Both the position numbers and the translations under genes were made by a program. From NCBI RefSeq assembly GCF_025961475.1, contig NZ_JAOQNS010000013.1:1-64000 (forward strand): a stretch of DNA of 64,000 nt. Direction: 5' to 3'. Source of the DNA: Rhodobium gokarnense. Its GTDB lineage: Bacteria > Pseudomonadota > Alphaproteobacteria > Rhizobiales > Rhodobiaceae. Below the pieces are notes generated by a model that saw only the letters and a list, made by a program, of their open reading frames with translations, did no database searches and had not been told where the DNA came from. Shown piece after piece: positions 30,139 through 39,312 of the stretch (position 1 is the stretch's first letter; the number at the start of each line of letters is the position of its first letter).

Positions 30139-30640
30139 GGTCCTCATTCCGTTGGGGCGAATAACAGAATATTCTAATGTAATCGCCTGCAGAAAAACGG
30201 CGACTCCGGTTCCAGTTAGTTTCTAGCGCCCTTGTGCAGCGCAGTCAAAGCAGACGAAGGGAGGGTGCGGCAGACGCGGGACCGGCACCGTTGCGTGCGG
30301 CCAGGACGGCACCCATTGTTTCGAATAATCGAAATTAAGGGGTGCCGGCGAAAGCGATTCTGAAACGCTTCGGCGGCAAAGAGGATCGGCAACCGGTGCC
30401 GGCGGGCAGCTTTGCCGACGTTCCCAGCGCGACGCCTGAAGGATGCCGGCCGTGCCCTGCTGAGCGAACCGCCGCGGCCCGTCTCATCCGGGTCGTCGGC
30501 CGGGCCGCCCGGCCGGATGCCGGCGCCGGGTCCCAAAAACGCCCGATTGAACGCATTGAATAAATCGTTCAGGCGTCATTCACATCTCATCTGTGATGTG
30601 TAGCGCCTCGACATGTTCCTAGAAGAACGGAAACGCAGAA
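30139..30640. other. Divergent intergenic region between sdhC and the OmpA-like gene
   Basis: This 502-bp gap holds the sdh promoter area, with an AT-rich palindrome at 30163-30178, and the leader of the OmpA-like gene, with an imperfect inverted repeat CACATC-N8-GATGTG at 30581-30600. The middle is GC-rich with no coding signal. Confidence 0.5.
30163..30178. promoter_or_regulatory. Candidate Irr-type operator upstream of sdhC
   Basis: AACAGAATATTCTAAT, with a perfect AGAATATTCT core at 30166-30175, lies 24 bp before the sdhC start. On the coding strand it reads TTAGAATATTCT, resembling the TTAGAA/TTCTAA half-sites of Irr boxes. Sdh is iron-rich and an irr gene is in the window. The half-site spacing is shorter than in the usual Irr motif, so this is tentative. 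Confidence 0.33.
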
Positions 30641-32221
30641 ATGACAAAGATAATTGCCAGTCTGGGGGGCCTGATCGTGGCAGCGCTGGCGCTTGCCTGC
30701 GGTCCGGCGTCCGCGGCGGTCACCCAGAAGGCCTCGGGCCTCAATGCGGTCGCGGAAGCGCCGATCATCCTTGCACAACAGCACAATCAGAAGCGCAGCA
30801 ACCGTCAGCAGCGGCGCCAGCAGCGCGCCAATCAGCAGCGCCAGAACCAGAACAAGGCGCGCCGCAACCAGCAGCGCCGGGACCAGAAGGCGCGCCAGAA
30901 CCGGCAGCGGCAGCAGGCCCAGAAGCAGCGCCGCCAGCAGCAGCAGGCCCAGAAGCGGCGCCAGCAGCAGCAAAACCAGCAGCGGCGCCAGCAGCAGCAA
31001 AACCAGAAGCGGCGTCAGCAGCAGCAGGCGCAACAGCGGCGACGCCAGCAGCAGCAGGCGAAGCAGCGCCGCCAGCAACAGCAGGCCAAGAAGCGCCGCC
31101 AGGAGCGGCAGGCGCAGCAGCGCCGCCAGCAGCGCAAGGCCAAAGACCGTCGTCAGGAGCGCCAGGCCCAGCAGCGGCGTCAGGATCGCAAGGCGCAGCA
31201 GAGGCGTCAGGAACGCCAGGCCCAGGAGCGTCGTCAGGAACGCCGCGCCCAGGAACGGCGCCAGGAGCGCCGCGCCCAGGACCGCCGTCAGGAGCGCCGC
31301 GCCCAGGAGCGTCGTCAGGAGCGGCGTGCCCAGGACCGTCGCCAGGAGCGCCGGGCCCAGCAACGGCGCGCCGACAATCGCGACCGCCGTGCCCGCCGCC
31401 GGGTGGACCGGCGTCCGGGCCGTCGCCGCGGCGTGGAACTGCGCCGGCGTCGCTTCGAAGGCCACCGCGGCCGGCCGCGCTACTACCGCAGCCGCCGGGT
31501 CTATGTGGTCGACCGGCGCTACCGCAACCGCTTCCGTCGCGGTCGCAGCGTCTACTACCTGCCGCCGCGCGGTGCGGACATTGCCGCCGCAGCCTTCGTC
31601 ATCGGCGCTTCCGCCGTGTCGGCCGCGGTGATCTATGACGCCCTGTCGGCCCCGCCGGTCGTGGAGCCGCCGCGGCGCTACACCCTCGACGAGATCGTCG
31701 AGGATCCCCAGGTCCGCCACTATGTGCGCGCCGTCGACGTCGACACCATCAACTTCGCCAGCGGCGAATCGGAAATCACGCCCTCCGAGCTGAGCAAGCT
31801 CGACAACATCGCGGGCGGTATCCAGCGGGTGGTGCAGAACGATCCGGGTGCGCTGTTCCTGATCGAAGGCCATACCGACGCCGTCGGCGACGAGGAATCC
31901 AACCTCGTCCTGTCGGAAGACCGCGCGCTTGCGGTCAAGGTCGCCCTCGTGGAGGAATACGGCATCGACGAGAGCAATCTGGAAGTGGCCGGCTACGGCG
32001 AGCAGTACCTGAAGATCGAGACCGAGGGTCCCTCGCACGAAAACCGGCGCGTCACCGTGCGCAACATCTCCAACCTGATCGCCCAGGGCTCGGCCGACGA
32101 CGAGGCCGGTTCGGCCGAATCGGACGAAGGCTTCGCCGACGATCAGGGCGGGGATTTCCAGGACGACCAGTTCCAGGATGACGGCGACTTCCAGGACGAT
32201 AACGGCGGCGGCCAGCAATAG
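30641..32221 (+). CDS. OmpA-family outer membrane protein with Arg/Gln nonapeptide repeats
   Basis: A 526-residue envelope protein. A signal peptide or lipoprotein-like leader (LIVAALALACGPASAA) precedes a highly basic Arg/Gln-rich region at about 50-280. Its core is 16 copies of a nine-residue unit, RRQxRxAQx, at 97-241. Then come a Tyr/Arg stretch (RYYRSRRVYVVDRRY), a hydrophobic segment (about 311-336), an OmpA peptidoglycan-binding domain (about 366-476; GHTDAVGDEESNLVLSEDRA, GYGEQYL, NRRVTV) and an acidic, Asp/Gln-rich tail. It probably ties the outer membrane to peptidoglycan; the basic region's partner is unknown. Similar disordered OmpA proteins occur in Rhizobiales. Confidence 0.85.
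   Translation: MTKIIASLGGLIVAALALACGPASAAVTQKASGLNAVAEAPIILAQQHNQKRSNRQQRRQQRANQQRQNQNKARRNQQRRDQKARQNRQRQQAQKQRRQQQQAQKRRQQQQNQQRRQQQQNQKRRQQQQAQQRRRQQQQAKQRRQQQQAKKRRQERQAQQRRQQRKAKDRRQERQAQQRRQDRKAQQRRQERQAQERRQERRAQERRQERRAQDRRQERRAQERRQERRAQDRRQERRAQQRRADNRDRRARRRVDRRPGRRRGVELRRRRFEGHRGRPRYYRSRRVYVVDRRYRNRFRRGRSVYYLPPRGADIAAAAFVIGASAVSAAVIYDALSAPPVVEPPRRYTLDEIVEDPQVRHYVRAVDVDTINFASGESEITPSELSKLDNIAGGIQRVVQNDPGALFLIEGHTDAVGDEESNLVLSEDRALAVKVALVEEYGIDESNLEVAGYGEQYLKIETEGPSHENRRVTVRNISNLIAQGSADDEAGSAESDEGFADDQGGDFQDDQFQDDGDFQDDNGGGQQ
30929..31363 (+). repeat. 27-bp coding tandem repeat (16 units)
   Basis: In-frame repeats encode RRQQQQAQK-like units that grade into RRQERRAQE/D units. One 10-residue unit breaks the register near residue 133. 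Nucleotide similarity is highest in the last five units, which suggests recent expansion by slippage there. Confidence 0.85.
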
Positions 32222-32273
32222 GACCTCCCGCCTGAGGCCGGACCATCTCCGGCGTCCCAAGTCGCTTACGAAA

Positions 32274-32311
32274 AAGGCCGGGCGGTTCTGCCGCCCGGCC
32301 TCTTTTTTTTT
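32274..32311. terminator. Rho-independent terminator
   Basis: Stem GGCCGGGCGG/CCGCCCGGCC with a loop of five bases, followed by a run of nine T after TC. It lies between the convergent OmpA-like and CysZ-like genes; an A-run on the left lets it work in both directions. Confidence 0.9.
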
Positions 32312-32334
32312 GAAAACCTCCGAAAGATGCCGGG

Positions 32335-33033
32335 TTACGGCATCATGCGCACGCGGTCGCTGGAGGCTGCCGCCGGGGCCGCCGGCAGGCGCTTGTGCAG
32401 TCGCACCATGAAGGCGGCGGCAAAGAGCGGCGTGACGAGGTTGAGGATCGGCACCGCCATCAGCGCGGCGATGATCAGGCCGGCGACGAAGATCATGCCG
32501 GTGTTGTCCTTGCGCAGCCGTTTCGTCTCCGTCTCGGAGCGGAAGCGCCGGGCGGCGAATTCGAAATATTCCCGCCCTAGCAGGTAGCCGTTGGCGATGA
32601 AGAAGGCGACGATGTTGACCCCCGGGATCAGCAACAGGAGGAGCACGAACAGGTTCACGGCGATGACGACGCCGGTGAACTTCACGGCCATCCAGAGCCC
32701 TTCCATGACCGGCATGGCGCGGCCCGGCGGATCGCCCGGGAACCGCGTCTCTTCCACCACCTCGGCGACCTCGTCGAGGAACAGGCCGGCAAAGATCGAG
32801 GCGACCGGCGCGATCAGGAAGCTGAGGCCGACGACGAGGCCGAGGCCGGCGACGATGCTGATGATCGTCTCCACGTAGGGAATCGACAGGTCGACGAAGA
32901 AGCCGAGCGCGGCCTCCGCGCCGATGAACAGCGCGACAAGCAGGGCGAGCGTCAGGCCGAGGGACTTCCAGAGGACGCCGCGGAACGGCGGCGTGAAGAC
33001 GTCGCGAAAGGCATCGATTGCGTCTGAGAGCAT
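32335..33033 (-). CDS. CysZ/EI24 family membrane protein
   Basis: A 232-residue membrane protein of the EI24/CysZ family (MLSDAIDAFRDVFTPPFRGV, PYVETIISIVAGLGLVVG, FIANGYLLGREYFEFAARR). Four to five hydrophobic stretches are present. CysZ proper imports sulfate, but many EI24 members are uncharacterised and no sulfur gene is near, so sulfate transport is only possible. The start at 33033 follows CysZ-like proteins and a GAGAAAGCC upstream. Confidence 0.78.
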   Translation of the reverse strand: MLSDAIDAFRDVFTPPFRGVLWKSLGLTLALLVALFIGAEAALGFFVDLSIPYVETIISIVAGLGLVVGLSFLIAPVASIFAGLFLDEVAEVVEETRFPGDPPGRAMPVMEGLWMAVKFTGVVIAVNLFVLLLLLIPGVNIVAFFIANGYLLGREYFEFAARRFRSETETKRLRKDNTGMIFVAGLIIAALMAVPILNLVTPLFAAAFMVRLHKRLPAAPAAASSDRVRMMP

Positions 33034-33235
33034 GGCTTTCTCATTGCGCGTTAAAACGGGTTTCACATAGGGAGGCGGGCGCGGCCCCGCAAGCGGAGCG
33101 GGTTTGACGCGAGCCCCGAGCCCCTTGATGTGGCCTGCGGCCGATGTACGCGTAGTGCCGGTTTCCCGCCCGTGCCGCTTGCCGCAATAAGGGACCCGCC
33201 ACACTGTGCCCGCAGTCCGAACTTCGGAGTATTTC

Positions 33236-34591
33236 ATGCCCGCCAGATATCTTTATCACCCGGCCGCCCATGACGGTGCTCAGCCGGTGCCGTCCTACTG
33301 GGAGGCGATCACCGGCCCGCTCAGCCGCGAGACACCGCCGCTTACCGGAGCCGCGCGCTGCGACGTGGCAGTGATCGGCGCCGGCTATACCGGGCTTGCC
33401 GCGGCCGAGGCGCTTGCCGGCACCCATGGGATGGACGTGCGCGTGCTGGAGGCCGGCACCCCCGGCTGGGGCGCATCGGGCCGCAATGGCGGGTTCTGTT
33501 GCCTCGGCGGGTCATCGTTTTCCACCGAGGAACTCGTTCGCCGCTTCGGAAAGGCGGCGGCGACCCGGTTCTACCAGGTCCAGCTCGAAGCCATCGACCA
33601 GGTACGGGCCTTCCTCAAGGCGCGCGACTGCGTCGACGGCTTTGCGCCGTCGGGCGAGATGGTGCTTGCCCACAAGCCGAACCGGGTGGCCGAACTGCGC
33701 CACGAGGCGGACCTCATCAAGGACCTCCTCGGCCTCGAGACGCCGGTCTATTCGCGCGAGGAACTCGTCGAGATGGGCTTTGCCGGCCCGGGTTTCTACG
33801 GCGGCGCGCTGGAGCCCTATGGCTTTCCGCTCAACCCGCTCGCCTATGCCCGGGCGCGGGCCGAGGCGGCGATCGATGCCGGCGCGGCGGTCCACAGCTT
33901 CAGTGCTGTGCGCGACTGGACGATGGAGGACGGCCGGCACATCCTTCGTTGCGACAACGGCACGGTCAGCGCCCGCTACGTTCTGGTCGCCACCAACGGC
34001 TATTCCAGCGAGACGCTGCCGGAGTGGATGTCCGGACGCACCCTGCCGGTGATGTCCAACATCCTCGTCACCCGCCCGCTCACCGCATCGGAATGGTCCG
34101 CGCAGGGCTGGACCACCGACCGCATGTCGTTCGACACCCGCATCATCCTGCATTATTTCCGGCGGCTTCCGGACGGGCGGTTCCTGTTCGGCGGGCGCGG
34201 CGCGCTCGATGCCTCGCCGGAGGCAAAGCCGGGGCTAGAGGCCGGGCTGCGGCGGCGCTTCGAAAAGCTGTTTCCGGCCTGGAAGGCGGTCGAGACCGAC
34301 TATTGCTGGCAGGGCTTCATCTGCCTTGCCCGCAACTTCGTGCCGTTCGCCGGGCCGATCCCCGGCGTCGAGGGCGCGTTCGCGGCCCTTGCCTATCACG
34401 GCAACGGCGTCGCCTTTTCCGGCTGGGCCGGCCAGGCGATCGCCGACTGCGTCGCCGGCAGGGACGGCGCCGAGGACGCCATTCCGGAGATCATGCGCAC
34501 CCCGCTGAAGCGCTTCGAGACCCCGAACCTGAGGCTCTTCGGCCTCAGGCTGGCGCTGGCACGCTACGATTTCATCGACCGGTTCTTGTGA
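33236..34591 (+). CDS. FAD-dependent amine/amino-acid oxidoreductase (DadA/PuuB-like)
   Basis: A 451-residue DAO-family flavoprotein. The FAD motif is DVAVIGAGYTGLAAAEAL with VRVLEA, followed by the family's GWGASGRNGGFCC and the C-terminal ALAYHGNGVAFSGWAGQAIA. The pattern YLYHPAAHD/VPSYWEAI near the start resembles gamma-glutamylputrescine oxidoreductases (PuuB), but no puu neighbours are present. Start 33236 is chosen for its GGAG. It is convergent with the thiolase gene. Confidence 0.82.
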   Translation: MPARYLYHPAAHDGAQPVPSYWEAITGPLSRETPPLTGAARCDVAVIGAGYTGLAAAEALAGTHGMDVRVLEAGTPGWGASGRNGGFCCLGGSSFSTEELVRRFGKAAATRFYQVQLEAIDQVRAFLKARDCVDGFAPSGEMVLAHKPNRVAELRHEADLIKDLLGLETPVYSREELVEMGFAGPGFYGGALEPYGFPLNPLAYARARAEAAIDAGAAVHSFSAVRDWTMEDGRHILRCDNGTVSARYVLVATNGYSSETLPEWMSGRTLPVMSNILVTRPLTASEWSAQGWTTDRMSFDTRIILHYFRRLPDGRFLFGGRGALDASPEAKPGLEAGLRRRFEKLFPAWKAVETDYCWQGFICLARNFVPFAGPIPGVEGAFAALAYHGNGVAFSGWAGQAIADCVAGRDGAEDAIPEIMRTPLKRFETPNLRLFGLRLALARYDFIDRFL

Positions 34592-34600
34592 GCCGGCCCT

Positions 34601-35791
34601 TTAGAGTTTCTCGATGGCCATGGCGATGCCCTGGCCGCCGCCGATGCACATGGTGATGAGGCCGATCTTGCCGCCGGAGCGCTCAAGCTCGTAGAGCGTC
34701 TTGACCGTCAGGATCGCGCCGGTGGCGCCGATCGGATGGCCGAGGGCGATGGCGCCGCCATTGACATTGGTCTTGTCGGCCGGAAAGCCGAGATCCTTTG
34801 CGACCGCACAAGCCTGGGCGGCGAAGGCCTCGTTGGATTCGATGACGTCGAAATCGTCGACGGTCAGCCCCGTGCGTTCCATCAGCTTCCTGACCGCCGG
34901 GATCGGCCCGAGGCCCATATAATCCGGGTCGACGCCGGCATGGGCGTAGCCGAGGATGCGGGCGAGCGGCTTCTTGCCGTCGCGCTCCGCCTTTTCCGCC
35001 TCCATCAGCACCACGGCGGCGGCACCGTCATTGATGCCGGACGCATTGCCGGGGGTCACCGTGCCGTCCTTCTTGAAGGCCGGCTTCAGCTTGGCCATGT
35101 CGGCATCGGAGACCTCCATGCGGACATGCTCGTCAGTGTCGAACATCACCGTGTCGCGGCGTACCTTCACCTCGATCGGCAGGATCTGGTCCTTGAAGCG
35201 ACCTTCCTTGATCGCCGCCGTCGCCCGCTTGTGGCTCTCGATGGCGAAGGCGTCCTGTTCGGCGCGTTCGAGGCCGTAGCGCTCGGCGACGTTTTCCGCC
35301 GTGATGCCCATATGGCCGTGGCCAAAGGGATCGTTGAGGGCGCCGATCATCATGTCGGTCATCTTGGCGTCGCCCATCTTGGTGCCGGTGCGCGAATTGA
35401 GCTGGGCGTGGGGCGCGCGGCTCATGGATTCCGCGCCGCCGGCAAGCGCCGCGTCGCAATCGCCGAGCATGATCGACTGGGCGGCCGAGACGATCGCCTG
35501 CAGGCCGGAGCCGCACAAGCGGTTGAGGGTCAGCGCCGGCACCTCGACCGGGACACCGGCTTCCACGGCGACGACGCGGGAGATGTACATGTCACGCGGC
35601 TCGGTGTGGATGATGTTGCCGATGACCACATGGCCGATGGCGTCGGGCGAGATGTCGGCGCGCGACATCGCTTCCCGGGCGCAGGCGGCGCCGAGCGCCG
35701 AGGGGGGCGTATCCTTCAGGGCGCCGCCGAAGGTTCCGATCGCCGTGCGCACCCCGGAAAGAATGACGACGTCGCGTGCTTGATCTGCCAT
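34601..35791 (-). CDS. Acetyl-CoA acetyltransferase (thiolase, BktB/PhaA-like)
   Basis: A 396-residue thiolase. The nucleophile Cys is in [12 protein letters not shown], the catalytic His in [15 protein letters not shown] and the second Cys in MCIGGGQG. The sequence is of the biosynthetic/degradative acetoacetyl-CoA type related to BktB. It condenses or cleaves acyl-CoA; pairing with polyhydroxybutyrate genes cannot be judged as none are here. A strong palindrome lies 46 bp upstream. Confidence 0.92.
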   Translation of the reverse strand: MADQARDVVILSGVRTAIGTFGGALKDTPPSALGAACAREAMSRADISPDAIGHVVIGNIIHTEPRDMYISRVVAVEAGVPVEVPALTLNRLCGSGLQAIVSAAQSIMLGDCDAALAGGAESMSRAPHAQLNSRTGTKMGDAKMTDMMIGALNDPFGHGHMGITAENVAERYGLERAEQDAFAIESHKRATAAIKEGRFKDQILPIEVKVRRDTVMFDTDEHVRMEVSDADMAKLKPAFKKDGTVTPGNASGINDGAAAVVLMEAEKAERDGKKPLARILGYAHAGVDPDYMGLGPIPAVRKLMERTGLTVDDFDVIESNEAFAAQACAVAKDLGFPADKTNVNGGAIALGHPIGATGAILTVKTLYELERSGGKIGLITMCIGGGQGIAMAIEKL

Positions 35792-36093
35792 GGATTGTTT
35801 CCTCCCTAATCGATAATTTTTAACGCGATTTCTTATCCAAAAAGTCTGTCAACTTTTTGGGAAAGCGCTTGCCCCCCACCGATTTTCTTTTGTCGCGTGC
35901 GGGTTGCATCCAAGAAATCCAACACCGACCATAGCGCGGCCCGGCGGCGGACAACAGTGTGGATTTCCGTAAGGCGTGCGGCGCCCGGCCGAAGCGCACC
36001 ACCTCACCGATCCGTGTTGGCGCGTGACGGCAAGAACGGTTGGACGGCGACGGGCCAGCCGCTAAAACCGTCCCGGTCAACAGGAGGAACGGC
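35792..36093. other. Divergent intergenic region between the thiolase and ynjB-like genes
   Basis: This 302-bp gap holds the promoter and palindrome of the thiolase gene at its left end. The rest is GC-rich until the strong ribosome site of the ynjB-like gene. I see no other feature. Confidence 0.5.
35837..35860 (-). promoter_or_regulatory. Operator-like palindrome over a TTGACA box, thiolase promoter
   Basis: Perfect 9-bp arms CCAAAAAGT and ACTTTTTGG are separated by six bases, 46 bp before the thiolase start. On the thiolase strand the spacer provides TTGACA, a perfect -35 hexamer, so a bound repressor would block polymerase. The regulator is unknown. Confidence 0.55.
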
Positions 36094-37329
36094 ATGGAAA
36101 GGTTCGGACGGTTTTTTTTCACGGCCGCCCTTGCGGGTCTCGTCGGCGCCGGCATTGGCGGCATGGCGCGGGCGGCCGGGGCGCCCGATCCGGGCGACTG
36201 GCAGGCCGTGCTTGAGGACGCGCGCGGCGAGACCGTCTATTTCAACGCCTGGGCCGGCGAGGCGCGCATCAACGACTTCATCGCCTGGGTCGGCCGCCGG
36301 GTGAAGGAGGACTACGGCGTTACCCTTGTCCATGTGAAGATCGACGATGCGGCGGCCGTCGTCTCAAGGGTGCTGGCCGAAAAGACCGCCGGCAAGACCG
36401 ACGGCGGCTCGGTCGACCTGATCTGGATTAACGGCGAGAATTTCGCCGCCATGAAGCGACAAGACCTTTTGATGACGCCGGGCTGGGCCGACCGGCTGCC
36501 GAATTTCTCGAACGTCGATGTCGAGGGCAAGCCGACCGTCGTTACCGATTTCACCGTGCCGACCGACGGGCTCGAAGCGCCTTGGGGCATGGCCCAGCTC
36601 GTCTTCTATTATGACAGCGCCCGGCTGGCCGAGCCGCCGCGCTCGCCGGCAGAACTGCTTGAATGGGCCAAGAAGAACCCCGGCCGCTTCACTTACCCGC
36701 AACCGCCCGACTTCACCGGCTCGACCTTTTTGAAGCAGGCCCTCATCGGCCTCGTCGACGACCCGGCCGTGCTGCAGAAACCGGTCGAAGACGCCGATTT
36801 CGACAAGGTCGCGGCGCCGCTCTTTGCCTTCCTCGACGATCTTCATCCGGTGATGTGGCGCTCCGGCCGGGCGTTTCCGCAGAACGCCTCGGCGCTGCGC
36901 CAGCTCATTGCCGACGGCGAGACCGACATCGCCTTTTCCTTCACCCAGTCGGAGGCAAGCTCCGCCATCGCCCGCGGCGAGTTGCCGGAGAGCGTGCGCT
37001 CCTTCGTGTTTACGGACGGCACCATCGGCAACACCCACTTCGTCGCCATTCCCTTCAACGCCAATGCCAAGGCCGGGGCGCTGGTCGTCGCCAATTTCCT
37101 GATGTCGCCGGAGGCGCAGGCCGAAAAGCAGAAGCCGGAGGTCTGGGGCGATTTCACGGTGCTCGACGTCGCGGGCTTGGACGCCGGCGACCGCACCCTC
37201 TTCGAGGATATCGACCTCGGCGTCGCGACCCTGTCGCCGGCCGACCTCGGCACTGCCCTTCCCGAACCGCATCCCTCCTGGATGGTGCGGCTGGAAGAGG
37301 CGTGGACCGAGCGCTACGGCGCGCAGTGA
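36094..37329 (+). CDS. ynjB: YnjB-like ABC transporter substrate-binding protein
   Basis: A 411-residue periplasmic binding protein with a signal peptide (FFFTAALAGLVGAGIGGMARA). Family features include VYFNAWAGEARINDFIAWVG, VDLIWINGENFAAMK and EAPWGMAQLVFYYDS, as in E. coli YnjB. ATG 36094 has a near-perfect AGGAGG ribosome site. It begins a YnjB-YnjC-YnjD set; the substrate of this system is not established. Confidence 0.82.
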   Translation: MERFGRFFFTAALAGLVGAGIGGMARAAGAPDPGDWQAVLEDARGETVYFNAWAGEARINDFIAWVGRRVKEDYGVTLVHVKIDDAAAVVSRVLAEKTAGKTDGGSVDLIWINGENFAAMKRQDLLMTPGWADRLPNFSNVDVEGKPTVVTDFTVPTDGLEAPWGMAQLVFYYDSARLAEPPRSPAELLEWAKKNPGRFTYPQPPDFTGSTFLKQALIGLVDDPAVLQKPVEDADFDKVAAPLFAFLDDLHPVMWRSGRAFPQNASALRQLIADGETDIAFSFTQSEASSAIARGELPESVRSFVFTDGTIGNTHFVAIPFNANAKAGALVVANFLMSPEAQAEKQKPEVWGDFTVLDVAGLDAGDRTLFEDIDLGVATLSPADLGTALPEPHPSWMVRLEEAWTERYGAQ

Positions 37330-37635
37330 GCCGGGCGCGGGGCAGGTCGGCATGAAGTCATCGACGGCGTCAGCAGTTTTTTCGCCGACCTCAGCCCCCT
37401 CCTCCGCGTCATTGCCGGGCTTGACCCGGCAATCCATGAGGCCTTTCGGTCCAGGATTCCGGTTGCGGTCGGTTTCTCACGGTGCCGCGCGCAAGGTCCT
37501 GCTCCACCGCAAAGCGGAGCGCGAGTTGCGCCGCATCATGGATCACCGGGTCAAGCCCGGTGATGACGCGGGAGAATGGGGCACGGCGGAAGCCGGATCC
37601 GCGAATGCCTCCTGCACTGGCGAGCAATCAGCCTG
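37330..37635. other. Spacer between ynjB and ynjC, mostly a dispersed repeat
   Basis: This 306-bp gap inside the transporter gene set has no coding sequence; a family A repeat (37406-37573) takes up its middle. Confidence 0.5.
37406..37573. repeat. Dispersed intergenic repeat, family A (copy 2)
   Basis: Starts GCGTCATTGCCGGGCTTGAC, continuing CCGGCAATCCATGAGG, and ends ATCATGGATCACCGGGTCAA, GCCCGGTGATGACGCG. It matches the ends of the copy at 9229-9345 and splits ynjB from ynjC, so it may affect differential expression in the operon. Confidence 0.65.
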
Positions 37636-39312
37636 ATGCTGCGCCTCGTCCCCTTTCTCGCAATCCTTGTCCTCGTCGGCCCGGTTGCCGCCGGGCTTGC
37701 CGGAGCGGCGCTGCCGGCTTTCGGCTACCTGCCGGCCCTCGGCGGCACGGGATTCTCGCTCGACCCGTTCCGGGCGGTCTTTGCCGCGCCGGGCATCTGG
37801 ACCTCGATCGGGCTCAGCCTCGGCGTCGGGCTGGCGTCCACGGCGATTGCCTTTGTCGCCGTCATCCTGTTCGTTGCCGGCTGGCAGGCGACGCGGGTGT
37901 TTGCCGTCCTTCGCCAGATGCTGTCGCCGCTCCTTGCCATGCCGCACGCGGCGGCCGCCTTCGGCCTTGCCTTCCTGATCGCGCCGTCGGGCTGGCTCGT
38001 CCGGCTCGCCTCGCCCTGGGCGACCGGCATCACGCGCCCGCCCGACCTTCTCATCGTCAACGATCCGCTCGGGCTCGCCATGATCGCCGGGCTCGTCGTC
38101 AAGGAAATTCCGTTCCTCTTCCTGATGACGCTCGCCGCCCTGCCGCAGACCGATGCGCGGCGGCTGACCGAGGTGACGGCGAGCTTCGGCTACGGCCGCA
38201 CGGCCGGCTGGATCATCGCCGTCCTGCCGCGACTCTATCCCCAGATCCGGCTGCCGATCTTTGCCGTCATCGCCTTTGCCTCCTCGGTTGTCGACGTTGC
38301 GCTCATCCTCGGGCCGACGACGCCGGCGCCGCTCGCCGTCCGGCTCGTGACCTGGATGAACGATCCGGACCTTGCCATGCGTTTCCAGGCCTCGGCCGGC
38401 GCGCTCGTCCAATTGGCAACGACTGCCGGTGCCCTGCTCGTGTGGATAGCCGGCGAACGACTGGCGGTGCGCCTTGCCGGTCCGCGGCTCGTCTCCGGGC
38501 ACAGGCATGCGAATGACGGACCGCTCCGCGCCCTCAGCGCCGGTGCCATGGCGCTGGTCGTCGCCGCCGTCGCCCTCGGCATTCTCGTCCTCGCCGTCTG
38601 GTCCTTTGCCGGCTACTGGCGTTTTCCCGATGCGGTGCCGGGCGCAATTACGCTCGCCAACTGGGCGCGGCAGGTGCCTGGCGTTTTCGGCCCGCTTCAG
38701 ACCACCGTCGTCATCGGCATCGCCGCGACCGTCATCGCGCTCGCCCTTTCCCTCGGCGCGCTGGAGAACGAGAAGCGACGCGGCCGGGCGGCCGGCAGCC
38801 GGGCCTTGATGCTCCTCTACCTGCCGCTGATCGTGCCGCAGATCGCCTTCCTGTTCGGCCTGCAGGTGCTCTTCATCGCCGCCGGGCTGGACGCCACCGG
38901 CGCTGCCCTCGTCCTCTCCCACCTCGTCTTCGTCATGCCCTATGTGTTCCTGTCGCTGGCCGATCCCTGGCGCGCCTTCGACGAGCGCTACGCCACTGTC
39001 GCCAAGGGGCTCGGCAGTTCGCCGACAAGCATCTTCTGGCGCGTTCGCCTGCCGATGCTAGCCCCCGCTGTCCTGACGGCCGCCGCCGTCGGCTTTGCCG
39101 TCAGCGTCGGGCAATACCTGCCGACGCTCCTCATCGGCGCCGGGCGCTGGCCGACCGTGACGACGGAAGCCGTCGCGCTTGCCGCGGGCGGCGACCGGCG
39201 CGTCATCGGCGTCTATGCGCTGTTGCAGATGGTGCTGCCGTTCCTCGGCTTTGCCGTTGCGACGCTGGTGCCGCTTCTGCTCTTTTCCCGGCGCCGGGGG
39301 CTTGACGCATGA
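37636..39312 (+). CDS. ynjC: YnjC-like ABC transporter permease
   Basis: A 558-residue permease made of two fused binding-protein-dependent transport domains, as in E. coli YnjC. Each half carries an EAA-like loop: TEVTASFGYGRTAGWIIAVL in the first and ATVAKGLGSSPTSIFWRVRL in the second. About twelve hydrophobic helices are seen. The start is taken at MLRLVPFLAI (37636), where the membrane part begins; an upstream ATG at 37576 lies next to the repeat. It overlaps ynjD by 4 bp. Confidence 0.83.
   Translation: MLRLVPFLAILVLVGPVAAGLAGAALPAFGYLPALGGTGFSLDPFRAVFAAPGIWTSIGLSLGVGLASTAIAFVAVILFVAGWQATRVFAVLRQMLSPLLAMPHAAAAFGLAFLIAPSGWLVRLASPWATGITRPPDLLIVNDPLGLAMIAGLVVKEIPFLFLMTLAALPQTDARRLTEVTASFGYGRTAGWIIAVLPRLYPQIRLPIFAVIAFASSVVDVALILGPTTPAPLAVRLVTWMNDPDLAMRFQASAGALVQLATTAGALLVWIAGERLAVRLAGPRLVSGHRHANDGPLRALSAGAMALVVAAVALGILVLAVWSFAGYWRFPDAVPGAITLANWARQVPGVFGPLQTTVVIGIAATVIALALSLGALENEKRRGRAAGSRALMLLYLPLIVPQIAFLFGLQVLFIAAGLDATGAALVLSHLVFVMPYVFLSLADPWRAFDERYATVAKGLGSSPTSIFWRVRLPMLAPAVLTAAAVGFAVSVGQYLPTLLIGAGRWPTVTTEAVALAAGGDRRVIGVYALLQMVLPFLGFAVATLVPLLLFSRRRGLDA

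Noticed and set aside
30929-31363. Regular 27-bp repeats as a possible CRISPR array
   Set aside because: No unique spacers; the repeats are contiguous, in frame and encode protein.
30587-32260. 557-codon minus-strand frame rich in Leu opposite the OmpA-like gene
   Set aside because: The Leu-rich repeats are the complement of Arg/Gln codons. The OmpA domain on the plus strand shows which strand is coding.
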